A stretch of DNA of 64,000 nucleotides from Cyanobium sp. Tous-M-B4 (GTDB taxonomy: Bacteria; Cyanobacteriota; Cyanobacteriia; PCC-6307; Cyanobiaceae): contig NZ_JAGQBA010000003.1 of NCBI RefSeq assembly GCF_024345395.1, positions 124,001 to 188,000 of the forward strand, read 5' to 3'. The notes beneath the pieces were generated by a model that saw only the letters and a program-made list of their open reading frames with translations, did no database searches and was not told where the DNA came from. Of the stretch, positions 18,883 to 27,569 are shown in pieces. The position numbers and the translations under genes are program-made. The number at the start of each line of letters is the position of its first letter. Positions within the stretch are counted from its first letter, which is position 1.

Positions 18883-20652
18883 GCCAGGCGGCTGCGGATG
18901 GGCCGCCTCATGGCTTGTCACCACCGCTCTAAAAGCCTCACCTTCGATGGTTTCATCTCTGATCAGCATTTCGACCAGCTCATCCATCAGGGCGCGGCGA
19001 GGCTGCAGCAAGGCCACGGCCTGATCGAGGGCTGAGCTAGCCAGTTCGCGCACTAGGGCATCGATGCGATTGCCGGTTTCACGCGAATAGGGAGGCTCGG
19101 AGCGCAACCAGTCGCGGCCGAGGAAAACCTCAGCCCCATCCCCCTCCAAAGCCACCGGGCCAAGACTGGAGAAGCCATAGCGAGTCACCATCTCCCTGCA
19201 GATGCGAGTGACCATATCCAGATCACCACTGGCACCTTGGGTCACCTCAGCGGGACCAAAAACAACCAGCTCAGCTGCGCGGCCACCCAAAGCAACCACA
19301 AGCCTGGCTTGCAGGTAGGCCTTGCTAATCAACCCGGAGTCGAGGATCTCCTCGTCCGGCATCATTCGGGCAAAGCCGCCAACTCCACCTGAGCGCGGCA
19401 GCAGGGTCACCTTGTCGAGGGGATCGGCCTTCGGCACCAAGGTGGTGAGTAGGGCATGGCCCACCTCGTGGTAGCCAATCAAACGCTTTTTGGCACTGTC
19501 CTGCAGCGGTGCCGCCGTTAGGCCCATGGTGATGCGTTCGAGGGCACCGGCTAGGGCGTCGTCGTCGATCTCGCTCTGGTGATGGCGTGCCGTGAGGATG
19601 GCTGCCTCGTTGAGCAGGTTGGCCAGATCGGCGCCAGAAAAGCCCGGGGTGCGGCTAGCCCAGGCCGCAAGCGACACCGCTCCAGCCAGGGGGCGGCTGC
19701 GGGCATGCACCGCAAGGATCGCCTCGCGGCCGCGGCGATCCGGCAAGTCAATGGTGATGCGGCGGTCGAAGCGGCCGGGCCGCATCAAGGCGCTATCGAG
19801 CACATCAGGTCGGTTTGTGGCCGCCAGCAGAATTACGCCGGAGTTGTCTGCAAAACCATCCATCTCGGTGAGCAGCTGGTTGAGGGTCTGCTCCCGCTCA
19901 TCGTTGCCGCCACCGATACCAGCACCTCGCTGGCGACCGACCGCATCTACTTCGTCGATGAAAATGATGCAGGGCGCTTTGGCTTTGGCCTTGCGAAATA
20001 GGTCTCGCACCCGACTGGCCCCAACCCCCACGAACATCTCAACGAATTCGGAGGCGGCCATCGAGAAAAACGGCACGCCCGCCTCGCCCGCAATGGCTCG
20101 GGCCAAAAGGGTTTTGCCAGTGCCTGGTGGGCCAACCAGCAGCACCCCTTTGGGGATCTTGGCGCCAACTGCGGTGAAGCGATCCGGCTCCTTCAAGAAG
20201 GTGACCACCTCCTGCAGCTCCTCCTTGGCCTCACCGATACCGGCCACATCCTCAAAGCGCACCGCCACGCCGCCCTCCTCCTGTAAGCGGGGCTTACTGC
20301 TGCCGAAGCCCATGGCCCGGTTGGCCACCTGGGCCGAGCGACGGATCAGGAGGGCAAGTCCAGCCAACAGCAACAGCACCAACAAGCCGTTAGCCACCAG
20401 ACCAGCCGTGGCGCCATCAGCCCGGTCATCGCGCACGTTGAGGGGCACCTTCGCCTGCTCGGCGGTGCGCAAAAGCAGCTGGTCGTTACTGAATACCGGC
20501 ACCGTGGCCTGGCGTCCGTCGTCGAAGCGCACCCGCACCTCCCGCTGCCGCAACGACAACTCCAGATCCTTGACCTTGCCCGCCCGCAGATCCCTCAGCA
20601 ACTGGCTGTAGGAGGGAGCGGGGTTGCGAGTCGATAGTCCGTTCAACCGCAT
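18820..20652 (-). CDS. ftsH: FtsH-family ATP-dependent zinc metalloprotease lacking the first membrane helix
   Basis: Membrane-bound AAA protease of 610 residues. Walker A is GPPGTGKT, Walker B is [11 protein letters not shown], the pore loop is around [15 protein letters not shown], and the second region of homology is [20 protein letters not shown]. The protease site reads [10 protein letters not shown] (HExxH, usually HEAGH) with the third ligand in [14 protein letters not shown]. The N-terminal region has only one hydrophobic helix (about 93-111, [20 protein letters not shown]). Classical FtsH has two, so the first helix is missing. A GTG at 20685 would add 11 residues and no helix. The 3' end overlaps the cupin gene by 63 bases. 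Confidence 0.92.
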   Translation of the reverse strand: MRLNGLSTRNPAPSYSQLLRDLRAGKVKDLELSLRQREVRVRFDDGRQATVPVFSNDQLLLRTAEQAKVPLNVRDDRADGATAGLVANGLLVLLLLAGLALLIRRSAQVANRAMGFGSSKPRLQEEGGVAVRFEDVAGIGEAKEELQEVVTFLKEPDRFTAVGAKIPKGVLLVGPPGTGKTLLARAIAGEAGVPFFSMAASEFVEMFVGVGASRVRDLFRKAKAKAPCIIFIDEVDAVGRQRGAGIGGGNDEREQTLNQLLTEMDGFADNSGVILLAATNRPDVLDSALMRPGRFDRRITIDLPDRRGREAILAVHARSRPLAGAVSLAAWASRTPGFSGADLANLLNEAAILTARHHQSEIDDDALAGALERITMGLTAAPLQDSAKKRLIGYHEVGHALLTTLVPKADPLDKVTLLPRSGGVGGFARMMPDEEILDSGLISKAYLQARLVVALGGRAAELVVFGPAEVTQGASGDLDMVTRICREMVTRYGFSSLGPVALEGDGAEVFLGRDWLRSEPPYSRETGNRIDALVRELASSALDQAVALLQPRRALMDELVEMLIRDETIEGEAFRAVVTSHEAAHPQPPGSAVALKASGKADVEAAQVGV

Positions 20653-20770
20653 GGATTGCCCAATTGGAGGAATGCTGTCGCTCACTAGGTTCTTTCTTTG
20701 CACTGAGCTTAGCGATTTGACGAAAGGCCAGGCGACAACGGAAGATCTTGGTTTGATGTAGTGGGCCTGA
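20653..20770. promoter_or_regulatory. Divergent region ftsH / rpmF
   Basis: A 118-base gap between divergent genes. It contains an AT-richer patch (TAGGTTCTTTCTTTGCACTG) and a TTTGACGAAAGG stretch that could be a -35 region for rpmF, but no convincing -10 is seen. No hairpin or open frame of note. Confidence 0.3.
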
Positions 20771-20950
20771 ATGGCTGTTCCTAAGAAGAAAACTTCCCAG
20801 GGCAAGCGCAATCAGCGCCATGCCACCTGGAAGGGCAAGGCGGCTGTGGCAGCTCAGAAAGCTCTTTCCATCGGTAAGGCGGTGCTGAGCGGCAAGGCCC
20901 AGGGCTTCATTTATCCGGTGGATGAGGAGGGCGACGACGGCGAAAGCTGA
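20771..20950 (+). CDS. rpmF: 50S ribosomal protein L32
   Basis: A 59-residue basic protein beginning [20 protein letters not shown], the signature of bL32, followed by [18 protein letters not shown] and an acidic tail EEGDDGES. Bacterial L32 often has zinc-binding cysteines near the C terminus; this one has none, as in other cysteine-free L32 forms. It is a component of the large ribosomal subunit near the peptidyl-transferase/exit region. It lies divergent from ftsH and convergent with the glycerate kinase gene, 17 bases away. Confidence 0.95.
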   Translation: MAVPKKKTSQGKRNQRHATWKGKAAVAAQKALSIGKAVLSGKAQGFIYPVDEEGDDGES

Positions 20951-20967
20951 TCGTCCCTAATACTCAA

Positions 20968-21783
20968 CTACGACTCTGAGCTAACGCAGCTGCCGTCAAT
21001 CCAGCGACGGCGGCTGTCCAGCACGGCGTAACCGCTGGCTAGCTCAAGCAGGGGATTCTGATAAAGGGATGGGGGTAGACAACAAAGGCTGGCACGCACC
21101 ACGCGATCTAGCTCAGTCGCTGGCAACCAGGCTTCGCCGAGGCGGCGCTGTTTCGCCTCCGCCTGCAGGCGCCAACGGCGCGGCGACTGCCAGCTTTGGG
21201 GACGCAACAACCACAGTTGGGCGCAGCGCTGCCAAAGCGGCTGATAGGCCTCAAGAACTTGGTCCCAGTGGGGCAGCCAGTCCAGCTCCTCGGAGCTGAG
21301 CCCGGCCGGAGGCCGAATAGTGGCTAGGGCTTCCCTGCCCAGGGAGCGGCAACCGAGCAGCCAGCCCTCCAACAGCAATACCTCCGCTTCCACCAGCTCC
21401 TCAGCAGAGCGGTCACCCAGGCCATCCCGCAGGGTCTTGTCAAAACGAGGCAGCCGCAGGGCGCCGCCGGCCTGCCAGACGTCGAGACAGTCCAGCGCCA
21501 GGGCCACGTCATGACTGCCCGGCGGCACCCGTGATACGCCAAAAGGGTTGCCTTCAAGCGCTCGTTGCCGCTGCTCCCAGGGCAGGTAAAAGTCGTCGAT
21601 TGAGGCCACTGCCAGCCCCAGCCCAAGGCCGGCGGCCCGTTGCTGTAGCACTCGAGCCATGGTGGATTTACCAGCGCCCACCGGCCCATTGAGGGCCAGC
21701 ACCGCGCGCTGGCCCCTGGAGCCCAGCATCTGCAACTGGGCCAGCAGGGGTTCCACAAACCTGCGCTCTAGCTGGGAATCCAT
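20968..21783 (-). CDS. D-glycerate 3-kinase-like kinase
   Basis: A 271-residue P-loop kinase: Walker A is LALNGPVGAGKSTMARVL (about 29-46) and a Walker B-like Asp pair is in VASIDDFYLPWEQRQ. The remainder has VPPGSHDVALALDCL, RLPRFDKTLRDGLGDR and LLLEGWLLGCR, matching plant/cyanobacterial glycerate kinase (GLYK). That enzyme returns photorespiratory glycerate to 3-phosphoglycerate. It starts inside the DUF565 stop (TGATG), so it is translated with the upstream DUF565 and HAD genes; the grouping with a CbbY-like phosphatase agrees with carbon metabolism. Confidence 0.85.
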   Translation of the reverse strand: MDSQLERRFVEPLLAQLQMLGSRGQRAVLALNGPVGAGKSTMARVLQQRAAGLGLGLAVASIDDFYLPWEQRQRALEGNPFGVSRVPPGSHDVALALDCLDVWQAGGALRLPRFDKTLRDGLGDRSAEELVEAEVLLLEGWLLGCRSLGREALATIRPPAGLSSEELDWLPHWDQVLEAYQPLWQRCAQLWLLRPQSWQSPRRWRLQAEAKQRRLGEAWLPATELDRVVRASLCCLPPSLYQNPLLELASGYAVLDSRRRWIDGSCVSSES

Positions 21784-22130
21784 CAGGTGCCGAGCTTGAA
21801 AGCCTCAATCACTACTGCATACACCATGCCAATGCGCAGGTTGTCGACCAGCACCCAGCCAAGTCCGGGCGTGGCTCGAACCAATCGGCCGCGCACGCGC
21901 ACGACCAACTCCACCAGCAGCACCATTGTCAGCACTGCCATCGGTCGCCCACCGGGGATCTGCAGCAGCACGTATGCGGTGATGTTGCTACCGGCGTAAA
22001 AGCCCAGCAGCAGGGCCAAAAGCACGCTGCTGCGGTGGCGCCAATTGCCACGCACATTGCCCAGCAGCTGGGCTCCTAGCCGCTCGATAGCCCGATTGAA
22101 GCGGGTGGGCTGCAGGTTCGAACGCGTCAC
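21783..22130 (-). CDS. DUF565 (Ycf20-like) membrane protein
   Basis: A 115-residue protein from a GTG at 22130. It starts VTRSNLQPTRFNRAIERLG, followed by two or three hydrophobic segments (SSVLLALLLGFYAGSNITAY, AVLTMVLLVELVVRV, and LRIGMVYAVVIEAFKLGT at the end). This is the Ycf20 family of plastids and cyanobacteria; the plant and algal relatives affect non-photochemical quenching, but the cyanobacterial role is not settled. The GTG start overlaps the HAD gene stop (GTGA) and the stop overlaps the glycerate kinase ATG. A longer start at 22190 would lie inside the HAD gene. Confidence 0.85.
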   Translation of the reverse strand: MTRSNLQPTRFNRAIERLGAQLLGNVRGNWRHRSSVLLALLLGFYAGSNITAYVLLQIPGGRPMAVLTMVLLVELVVRVRGRLVRATPGLGWVLVDNLRIGMVYAVVIEAFKLGT

Positions 22131-22879
22131 GTTGGCGAATCCTCCAGCAAGGCCTGGACATAGGAGAGCGTGATCTGCCGGCCCTGACAAGCGGGCCCCC
22201 GCAGCACGGCTGCCCCGGCGCCCAACTGATCCACCACCGCCCGCGCCCGCGCAAAGCCCTGCAGCGGCTCCGCACTGCCGTAGTGACTAACTGTGAGCAG
22301 GCAGGCCAGTCCGGCGCTGGCGGCGGCCGCAAGACCATTGCCGGAATCTTCCAGGGCTAGGGCCGTGCTGGCGGGGTAGCCCAGCTGCTGCAGGGCCAGC
22401 CGGTAGGCCTCCGGATCGGGCTTCTTGCGAGCCACATCTTCGCCGCACACCCAGAAGGCGAAGTGGTGGCGGAGCCCCCCCAGCAGGTGCTCCGCCAGGG
22501 CCGTCACCGCGGCGCGACCGCTGGTGGTCACGATCACCTGGCTCAGGCCAGCCGAGCCAGCCGCAGCGATCAGCTCGACCACCCCGGGGCGCAGCCGCAA
22601 CTCACCGGCGGCCACCAGAGCTGCGTAATGGTCTTGCTTGCGGGCCTGCAGCTCAGCGACCAACTCTGGCGGTGGCGGCTCGCCCAGCAGCTCCGCTAGG
22701 GCAGCAGTGATCCGCTCCCCGCCACCGCTGATGGCCAGCAGCTCGCCGTAGCGGGCGGCATCCCAATGCAGCGGCACACCAACGTCGGCAAAGGCCCGGT
22801 TGAAAGCCAAGCGATGGCCATCCCGCTCGGTCTCCGCCAGGGTGCCGTCGACATCCCAGAGCAGGGCTTGCAGGGCCAT
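22127..22879 (-). CDS. HAD-IA family hydrolase, CbbY-like
   Basis: A 250-residue HAD phosphatase with a helical cap. Motif I is LLWDVDGTLAETERDGHRLAFN, motif II is VIVTTSG, motif III has the Lys and Pro of DVARKKPDPEAY, and motif IV is LALEDSGNGLAAAASAGL. The pattern TERDGHRLAFNRAF and the cap match CbbY, which dephosphorylates the RuBisCO inhibitor xylulose-1,5-bisphosphate. Specificity is inferred. It heads the minus-strand unit HAD, DUF565, glycerate kinase. Confidence 0.87.
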   Translation of the reverse strand: MALQALLWDVDGTLAETERDGHRLAFNRAFADVGVPLHWDAARYGELLAISGGGERITAALAELLGEPPPPELVAELQARKQDHYAALVAAGELRLRPGVVELIAAAGSAGLSQVIVTTSGRAAVTALAEHLLGGLRHHFAFWVCGEDVARKKPDPEAYRLALQQLGYPASTALALEDSGNGLAAAASAGLACLLTVSHYGSAEPLQGFARARAVVDQLGAGAAVLRGPACQGRQITLSYVQALLEDSPT

Positions 22880-22976
22880 CAGCTGCTCGCACCAGGGCTT
22901 ATCAGGCTAGGGCTCCTCGCTTCTGGGGGATGCGGCCTAGCCGCAGCTCCCGCACAATGACTTGGTCCCGGTTGTT

Positions 22977-24878
22977 ATGTCGTTGCTGCCAGCCCTCCAC
23001 GAGCAACGCTGGCACCTGCCCGCTCCATTGGCGCCTGGCGCCCTGAAGCCAGAGCCGGCCACCGATCCCCTGCCCGAACCGCTACTGGCGCTGCTCAGCC
23101 GCCGGGGCTTCACCACCCCTGAGGCCATCGCTGCCCTGCTGGATCCGGAGGCGGCACCGGCGGCCAGGCGCCACTTCCCCGACCTGGCCAAGGCCGTCGC
23201 GCGGCTGAAGCGCGCCTGCAGCCAGGGGGAAGCGGTGGCGATCTGCGGCGACTACGACGCCGACGGGATGACCAGCACGGCCCTGCTGGTGGGAGTGCTG
23301 CAGCGCCTTGGCGCCAGGCCGATCGCGGCGATCCCCAGCCGCATGGACGACGGCTACGGCCTCAACGCCGCCATGGTGGAGAAGCTGGCGGAGCAGGGGG
23401 TCGCCCTGCTGGTGACCGTCGACAACGGGGTGTCTGCCCTGGAGGCCCTGGAGCGGGCCCAAGCCCTTGGCGTCGAGGCGATCCTCACAGACCACCACAC
23501 GATTCCCGATCCGCTGCCGCCGCACCATGCCCTGCTGCATCCCCAGCGCACCCCACCCGGATCCCCCTATCGGGGCCTGGCGGGGGTGGGGCTGGCCTAT
23601 GTGCTGGCGGCGGCGCTCTGCCAAAGCCTGCGGTACACCGACGGCCAGCAGATTGCTCTCAATCTGTTTTGTATCGGCACGATCGCCGACATGGCTCCGC
23701 TGGTGGGGGTGAACCGGCGCTGGCTGATCGACGGCCTGCCCGAGCTGGGCCGCAGCCCCCTGGTGGGGCTCCAGGCCCTGCAACAGCTAGCTGGCCTCGA
23801 CGAGACGCCCCTCGATGCCCAGGCGGTGGGCTTCCAGATCGCGCCGCGGATCAACGCCGTCGGTCGACTTGGAGATCCCCAGCTGGTCGTGGAGTTGCTC
23901 ACCACCGAAGATCCAAGCCGGGCCCTGGCCCTGGCCCGCGATTGCGAAGCGCTCAACCGCCAGCGCCGCGACCTCTGCACCGCCATCGAAGCCGAGGCTC
24001 TGGCCCTGCTGGAGGCCGATGGTCCCCAGCGCCCGGCCTTCCTGCTGCTGGCCCAGAACCACTGGCACCACGGCGTGATCGGCATCGTCGCCGCCCGGCT
24101 GGTGGAGCGCTTCGGCCTGCCCGCCGCCCTGCTCGCTGGCGAGGGCAACGGCCGCCTGCGGGCCTCGGTGCGGGCGCCCCGGGGCTTTGCGGTGGACGGG
24201 GCCCTGCAGCAGTGCGCGCCCCTACTGGAGCGCTTCGGCGGCCACCCCGCCGCCGGGGGCTTCACCGTGCGCGCCGAGCAGGTGGCCGCCCTGCACGAGC
24301 AGCTCAACCAACTGGCCCAAACCTGGCTGCAGCAGGCAGGCCATGGCACCCCGGTAGAACCGGAAGCCCTGCTCAGCTTCGAGCAGATCAACCGCAGCTT
24401 TTACCGCCAGCTGCAACGGCTCGAGCCCTTCGGCATCGGCCACCCCCAGCCCGTGTTCTGGAGCCAGGGCTGCCAGGTGGCGGCCCAGAAGCTATTGCGC
24501 GGTGGCCACCTGCAACTGGAGCTGCACCAGAGCGAGGCGCGCCTACGCGCCATGGGCTGGCGCTGGCAGGGTGAAACCAACCTGCCGGCATTGGTCGATG
24601 TGGCCTACCGCCTGCGGCTCGACTCCTGGCAGGGGGAGGAGCGGCTCCAGCTGGAACTGGTGGGCTTGCGAGCCAGTGCTGGTGGAGCCTTTGATGGTGG
24701 TGAGGTGGTGTTGCAACGCCACAACCGCACCTACTGGTGTCGCCGCGAGGGGGCTGGGCTGGTGGTGCGCAATGCGGCCGGCGACGAACTCACCAGCGCC
24801 GAGGGCACCAGCCACGACCACCCCTACGTCCGCGCCCTGATGCAGGATGCGGCCCTGGCCCTGGGGCTGGTCGCCTGA
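22977..24878 (+). CDS. recJ: Single-stranded-DNA-specific exonuclease RecJ
   Basis: 5'-3' exonuclease on single-stranded DNA used in recombination and mismatch repair. The 633-residue protein has the DHH phosphoesterase motifs: AICGDYDADGMTSTALL (about 95), VTVDNGVSALE, ILTDHHTIPDPLPPHHALLHP (metal His pair), IGTIADMAPLVG and the DHHA1 region with HHGVIGIVAARLVERFG and FGGHPAAGGFTV. An OB-fold region follows. The ATG at 22977 was taken; an in-frame TTG at 22962 is less likely. Confidence 0.93.
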   Translation: MSLLPALHEQRWHLPAPLAPGALKPEPATDPLPEPLLALLSRRGFTTPEAIAALLDPEAAPAARRHFPDLAKAVARLKRACSQGEAVAICGDYDADGMTSTALLVGVLQRLGARPIAAIPSRMDDGYGLNAAMVEKLAEQGVALLVTVDNGVSALEALERAQALGVEAILTDHHTIPDPLPPHHALLHPQRTPPGSPYRGLAGVGLAYVLAAALCQSLRYTDGQQIALNLFCIGTIADMAPLVGVNRRWLIDGLPELGRSPLVGLQALQQLAGLDETPLDAQAVGFQIAPRINAVGRLGDPQLVVELLTTEDPSRALALARDCEALNRQRRDLCTAIEAEALALLEADGPQRPAFLLLAQNHWHHGVIGIVAARLVERFGLPAALLAGEGNGRLRASVRAPRGFAVDGALQQCAPLLERFGGHPAAGGFTVRAEQVAALHEQLNQLAQTWLQQAGHGTPVEPEALLSFEQINRSFYRQLQRLEPFGIGHPQPVFWSQGCQVAAQKLLRGGHLQLELHQSEARLRAMGWRWQGETNLPALVDVAYRLRLDSWQGEERLQLELVGLRASAGGAFDGGEVVLQRHNRTYWCRREGAGLVVRNAAGDELTSAEGTSHDHPYVRALMQDAALALGLVA

Positions 24879-24879
24879 G

Positions 24880-26205
24880 ATGTCCTTGCCCCTAAACCGC
24901 AGCCAGCTCCACTTCCTGTTGCAGCTCCTGCTGTTGGGGCTGCTGGTGGGCTTGGCTTGCTGGCCCCTGAATCTGGTGGACCACGCCCAGGAGCTGCTGC
25001 TGCAGGCCCTGCCCAACTTTGCCGGCGGGGCCTGGACGCTGCAGGGCCTGGCGATCGCCCTGGCGCCGGTGCTGGTGATGCCAGCGCTGCTTTGGCTTCA
25101 GGCCGGCTCCTGGGCCCGGGGTGCGGGCTCGGGCATACCCCAAACGATCGAGAGCCTCGAGGATCCCGAGCAGGCCGCCGCTTTGATGGCACCCTTCGCC
25201 ACCGTGGCGCGGCTCTGCCTCTGGTCGGCGGCCAGCCTCGCCCTGCTGCCCCTCGGCCGCGAGGGGCCCGTAGTGCAGTTGGGCGCGGCAGTGGCCTACC
25301 GCCTGCGGCAACGCTTCCCCCGCTTGCTGGCCAAACTCAGCACCCAGAGCCTGATGGCAATCGGCGCTGGCGCCGGCCTGGCGGGGGGCTTTAACAGCCC
25401 GCTGATGGGAGCTGTGTTTGTAATGGAGGAACTGACCGGAAGCTTCCAAACAGCCGTGCTGTGGCCGGCAGTAGTGGTCTGCTCAGCAGCAGCACTGGTG
25501 AGCAACCTCGCTGGCACACCGCTTTTCACCCTGGGCATGGTTCAGACCACCCAGCCGGAATGGCAGCAACTGCTGTGGGCCTTGCCCGTAGGTGTGGGTG
25601 GCGGCCTGCTGGGCGGCCTGTTCAGCCGCATCCTCTGGCGGAGCTCAGCCCTGCTGCGCCTGCGAGTACGGCAACGGCCCCTGGCCTGGGGGCTGGGACT
25701 GGGCCTAGCCCTTGGCCTGATCGCCGTGGCCAGCGGTGGCTGGAGCGGTGGCGATGGCGAAGCGCTGATGGCTCAGCTGCTTGAAGGTCGCGGCAGCTTG
25801 CCGGTGCCAGGCTCGCCACTCAGCGTCATCGGCTGGCTGCTGCTGGTGGCAGCCCGGCTGGTGGCGCCAATTTTGGCCTTGGCAGCGGGAATCCCCGGGG
25901 GCCTGATTGATCCAGCCTTCGCCATTGGTGCCCTGTTTGGCAGCGGCAGCCTGGAGCTGCTGGGGGGCAGCAGCCAGCTTGGCCTGGCCCTAGGCATGGC
26001 GGCAGCCTTAGCAGGGGCTACCCAGTTGCCCCTGATGACAGTGCTATTTGCCCTGCGCATGGCAGGGGATCAGCAGTGGCTCTTCGGCATCCTGCTCAGC
26101 GCCGTGGTGGGTGCCTATGTGGGCCGCCAGATCCAGCCTGAGCCGATTTATCACGCCCTCTGGAACCTCGGCCAAAGCGGCGATCAGAGTGCACCGCGGC
26201 GGTAG
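24880..26205 (+). CDS. ClC family chloride channel/transporter
   Basis: A 441-residue membrane protein with about ten or more helices and the ClC filter motifs: GSGIP ([12 protein letters not shown]), [34 protein letters not shown] and [18 protein letters not shown]. The position of the gating Glu in GREGP is conserved, and the proton Glu of transporters lies in the MEEL segment, so a chloride/proton exchanger is possible. There is no C-terminal CBS domain. Start at ATG 24880, two bases after the recJ stop. The 3' end overlaps psb30 by 22 bases on the other strand. Confidence 0.9.
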   Translation: MSLPLNRSQLHFLLQLLLLGLLVGLACWPLNLVDHAQELLLQALPNFAGGAWTLQGLAIALAPVLVMPALLWLQAGSWARGAGSGIPQTIESLEDPEQAAALMAPFATVARLCLWSAASLALLPLGREGPVVQLGAAVAYRLRQRFPRLLAKLSTQSLMAIGAGAGLAGGFNSPLMGAVFVMEELTGSFQTAVLWPAVVVCSAAALVSNLAGTPLFTLGMVQTTQPEWQQLLWALPVGVGGGLLGGLFSRILWRSSALLRLRVRQRPLAWGLGLGLALGLIAVASGGWSGGDGEALMAQLLEGRGSLPVPGSPLSVIGWLLLVAARLVAPILALAAGIPGGLIDPAFAIGALFGSGSLELLGGSSQLGLALGMAAALAGATQLPLMTVLFALRMAGDQQWLFGILLSAVVGAYVGRQIQPEPIYHALWNLGQSGDQSAPRR

Positions 26206-26291
26206 AAGAGCACGAAGATCACGGCAGGACCAGCCAGGGTGATAAGTGCCAGGGCGGCAAAATTGGCGATCAGGTGGAAGTCGATACCCAT
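26184..26291 (-). CDS. psb30: Photosystem II protein Psb30 (Ycf12)
   Basis: A 35-residue single-helix protein: [14 protein letters not shown], then [20 protein letters not shown]. This is Psb30/Ycf12, which sits at the edge of the photosystem II core near cytochrome b559. The length and the LAGPAVIF core are those of picocyanobacterial Psb30. Being so short it is easily missed. It is convergent with, and overlaps, the ClC gene. It is the only photosystem structural gene in this window. Confidence 0.93.
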   Translation of the reverse strand: MGIDFHLIANFAALALITLAGPAVIFVLFYRRGAL

Positions 26292-26372
26292 GGAGATTGC
26301 TGCCGCAGGGCAGTAGTCGCTTTGGGCACAGGTTAGGGGTCGATCCCAGCGGCCCATGCCTGCCGGCGGGCT

Positions 26373-26391
26373 CTGTGACGGCTTGTCACAG
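26373..26391. promoter_or_regulatory. Perfect 7-bp inverted repeat, candidate operator
   Basis: CTGTGAC (26373-26379), five bases, then GTCACAG (26385-26391). It lies in the gap between divergent psb30 and the YkgJ gene, 51 bases before the YkgJ ATG and 81 bases upstream of psb30. It resembles a CRP-type site, but the half sites TGTGA/TCACA are seven bases apart where CRP expects six. Confidence 0.45.
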
Positions 26392-26442
26392 CGGCAGAAG
26401 CGCCTTGGCCTGTGGCTGAATGGAGTTAATCGCTGCAGGGGG

Positions 26443-26814
26443 ATGGCCAGGGACGATCAGGCCCATTGGGGATGCATCAGCGGCTGCGGAGCCTGCTGCC
26501 GGCTGGATCCCAGTCTGCGCCAGGAAGCAATCGAGGCGCTTAGCCCAGAGCAGCAGGAGCAGTATCTGGCCATGGTTGGCCCCGATGGCTGGTGCATCAA
26601 CTTCAACACCGGCGCGCGTAGTTGCCGCATCTATGCGGACCGGCCTGACTTCTGCAACGTGGCCAACCTGGTGCAGCTGTTTGGCACGGTTGATGATCCA
26701 GGCGCCGGCGACCGCCTGGCTATCGGCTGCTGCCTGCAGCAGATTCGCAGCGAATACGGGGGCCGTGGCAGGGTAATGAAACGCTTTAGGCGTGCCATAC
26801 GTAAGCGTTTATGA
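26443..26814 (+). CDS. YkgJ family cysteine-cluster protein
   Basis: A 123-residue protein with a conserved cysteine set: [17 protein letters not shown] (CxxxCxxCC type, about residues 12-20), then [23 protein letters not shown]. The C terminus is basic ([12 protein letters not shown]). These cysteines bind zinc or an iron-sulfur cluster (YkgJ/UPF0153). The function is unknown. A purine-rich CAGGGGG precedes the ATG at 26443. It is coupled by ATGA to the GDT1-type gene, hinting at a link with metal handling. Confidence 0.82.
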   Translation: MARDDQAHWGCISGCGACCRLDPSLRQEAIEALSPEQQEQYLAMVGPDGWCINFNTGARSCRIYADRPDFCNVANLVQLFGTVDDPGAGDRLAIGCCLQQIRSEYGGRGRVMKRFRRAIRKRL

Positions 26815-27161
26815 GCAGCGAACCCGATCCCAGCGCCAGCCGGGCAGGCAGCTGGGGAGCCGCCTTCCTGACCACCTTCACCACGGTCTTTCTGGCTGAG
26901 CTTGGGGACAAGACCCAGCTCGCCGCCCTGCTGCTCTCTGCCCAATCAGGCAGGCCAGTTGTCGTGTTTGTTGGTGCCTCCCTGGCCCTAATCAGCTCCA
27001 GCCTGGTGGGGGTGTTACTGGGCCGCTGGCTAGCCAAGGTGATGCCACCACAGCAGTTGGAGCGCCTGGCGGGAATCCTGATGGTGGCCCTGGGCCTGTG
27101 GCTGGGCCGGCAAGCCGTACTGGGCCTGGTGCCCAGCCCCTCCGACCTTCCACTCTCCTAA
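26811..27161 (+). CDS. TMEM165/GDT1 family half-transporter, first half
   Basis: A 116-residue membrane protein with three hydrophobic segments and one copy of the family motif (AELGDKTQLAALLL). Usual GDT1/Mnx proteins have two such motifs in about 200 residues. Here a second single-motif protein is encoded 16 bases downstream, so the two probably pair. Known relatives move manganese or calcium against protons; in cyanobacteria Mnx protects thylakoids by exporting manganese. The start overlaps the YkgJ stop as ATGA. Confidence 0.88.
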   Translation: MSSEPDPSASRAGSWGAAFLTTFTTVFLAELGDKTQLAALLLSAQSGRPVVVFVGASLALISSSLVGVLLGRWLAKVMPPQQLERLAGILMVALGLWLGRQAVLGLVPSPSDLPLS

Positions 27162-27176
27162 CCGCAGCGCTACGCC

Positions 27177-27479
27177 ATGCCCTTCGCCCTTCTCGCTTCC
27201 ACCTTCGCCACAGTGTTTTTGGCTGAGCTGGGAGACAAAACCCAGCTGGCCATCGTGACCATCAGTGGCACCTCAACCCGCCCTGGAGCGGTGTTTGCCG
27301 GCAGTTCCGCTGCCCTGGTGCTGGCCAGCCTGCTAGGCGCAGCCGCCGGCGGCTCCCTATCCGCCGTGATCCCCACCAATGCCCTGCAGCTAGCAGCATC
27401 GATTGGCTTTTTGGTGATCGGCGTACGCCTGATCCAGCGATCGAGCAGCCCGGAAGCCGAAGAATCATCAGCTGAGTAA
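27177..27479 (+). CDS. TMEM165/GDT1 family half-transporter, second half
   Basis: A 100-residue protein with three hydrophobic segments and one family motif (LAELGDKTQLAIVTISG) near the N terminus. It is not a fragment: both this and its partner have full N-terminal starts and separate stops, so they form an ancestral heterodimeric (hemi) exchanger. The antiparallel arrangement of two halves with one acidic motif each would form the ion site. Manganese or calcium is the likely substrate; this is family inference. Confidence 0.88.
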   Translation: MPFALLASTFATVFLAELGDKTQLAIVTISGTSTRPGAVFAGSSAALVLASLLGAAAGGSLSAVIPTNALQLAASIGFLVIGVRLIQRSSSPEAEESSAE

Positions 27480-27569
27480 TATCGATTCATGAAGGCCTTG
27501 GCGGCCGTGGGCATCGCTCCGAGTCCAGTCCGCCATCAACCGGCTTCAGTCCAGCCAGCCCTCCCATCG

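Noticed and set aside
19592-20611. Long plus-strand frame opposite ftsH (339 codons)
   Set aside because: Arg/Ser/Pro-rich mirror of the FtsH coding strand with no recognisable domain.
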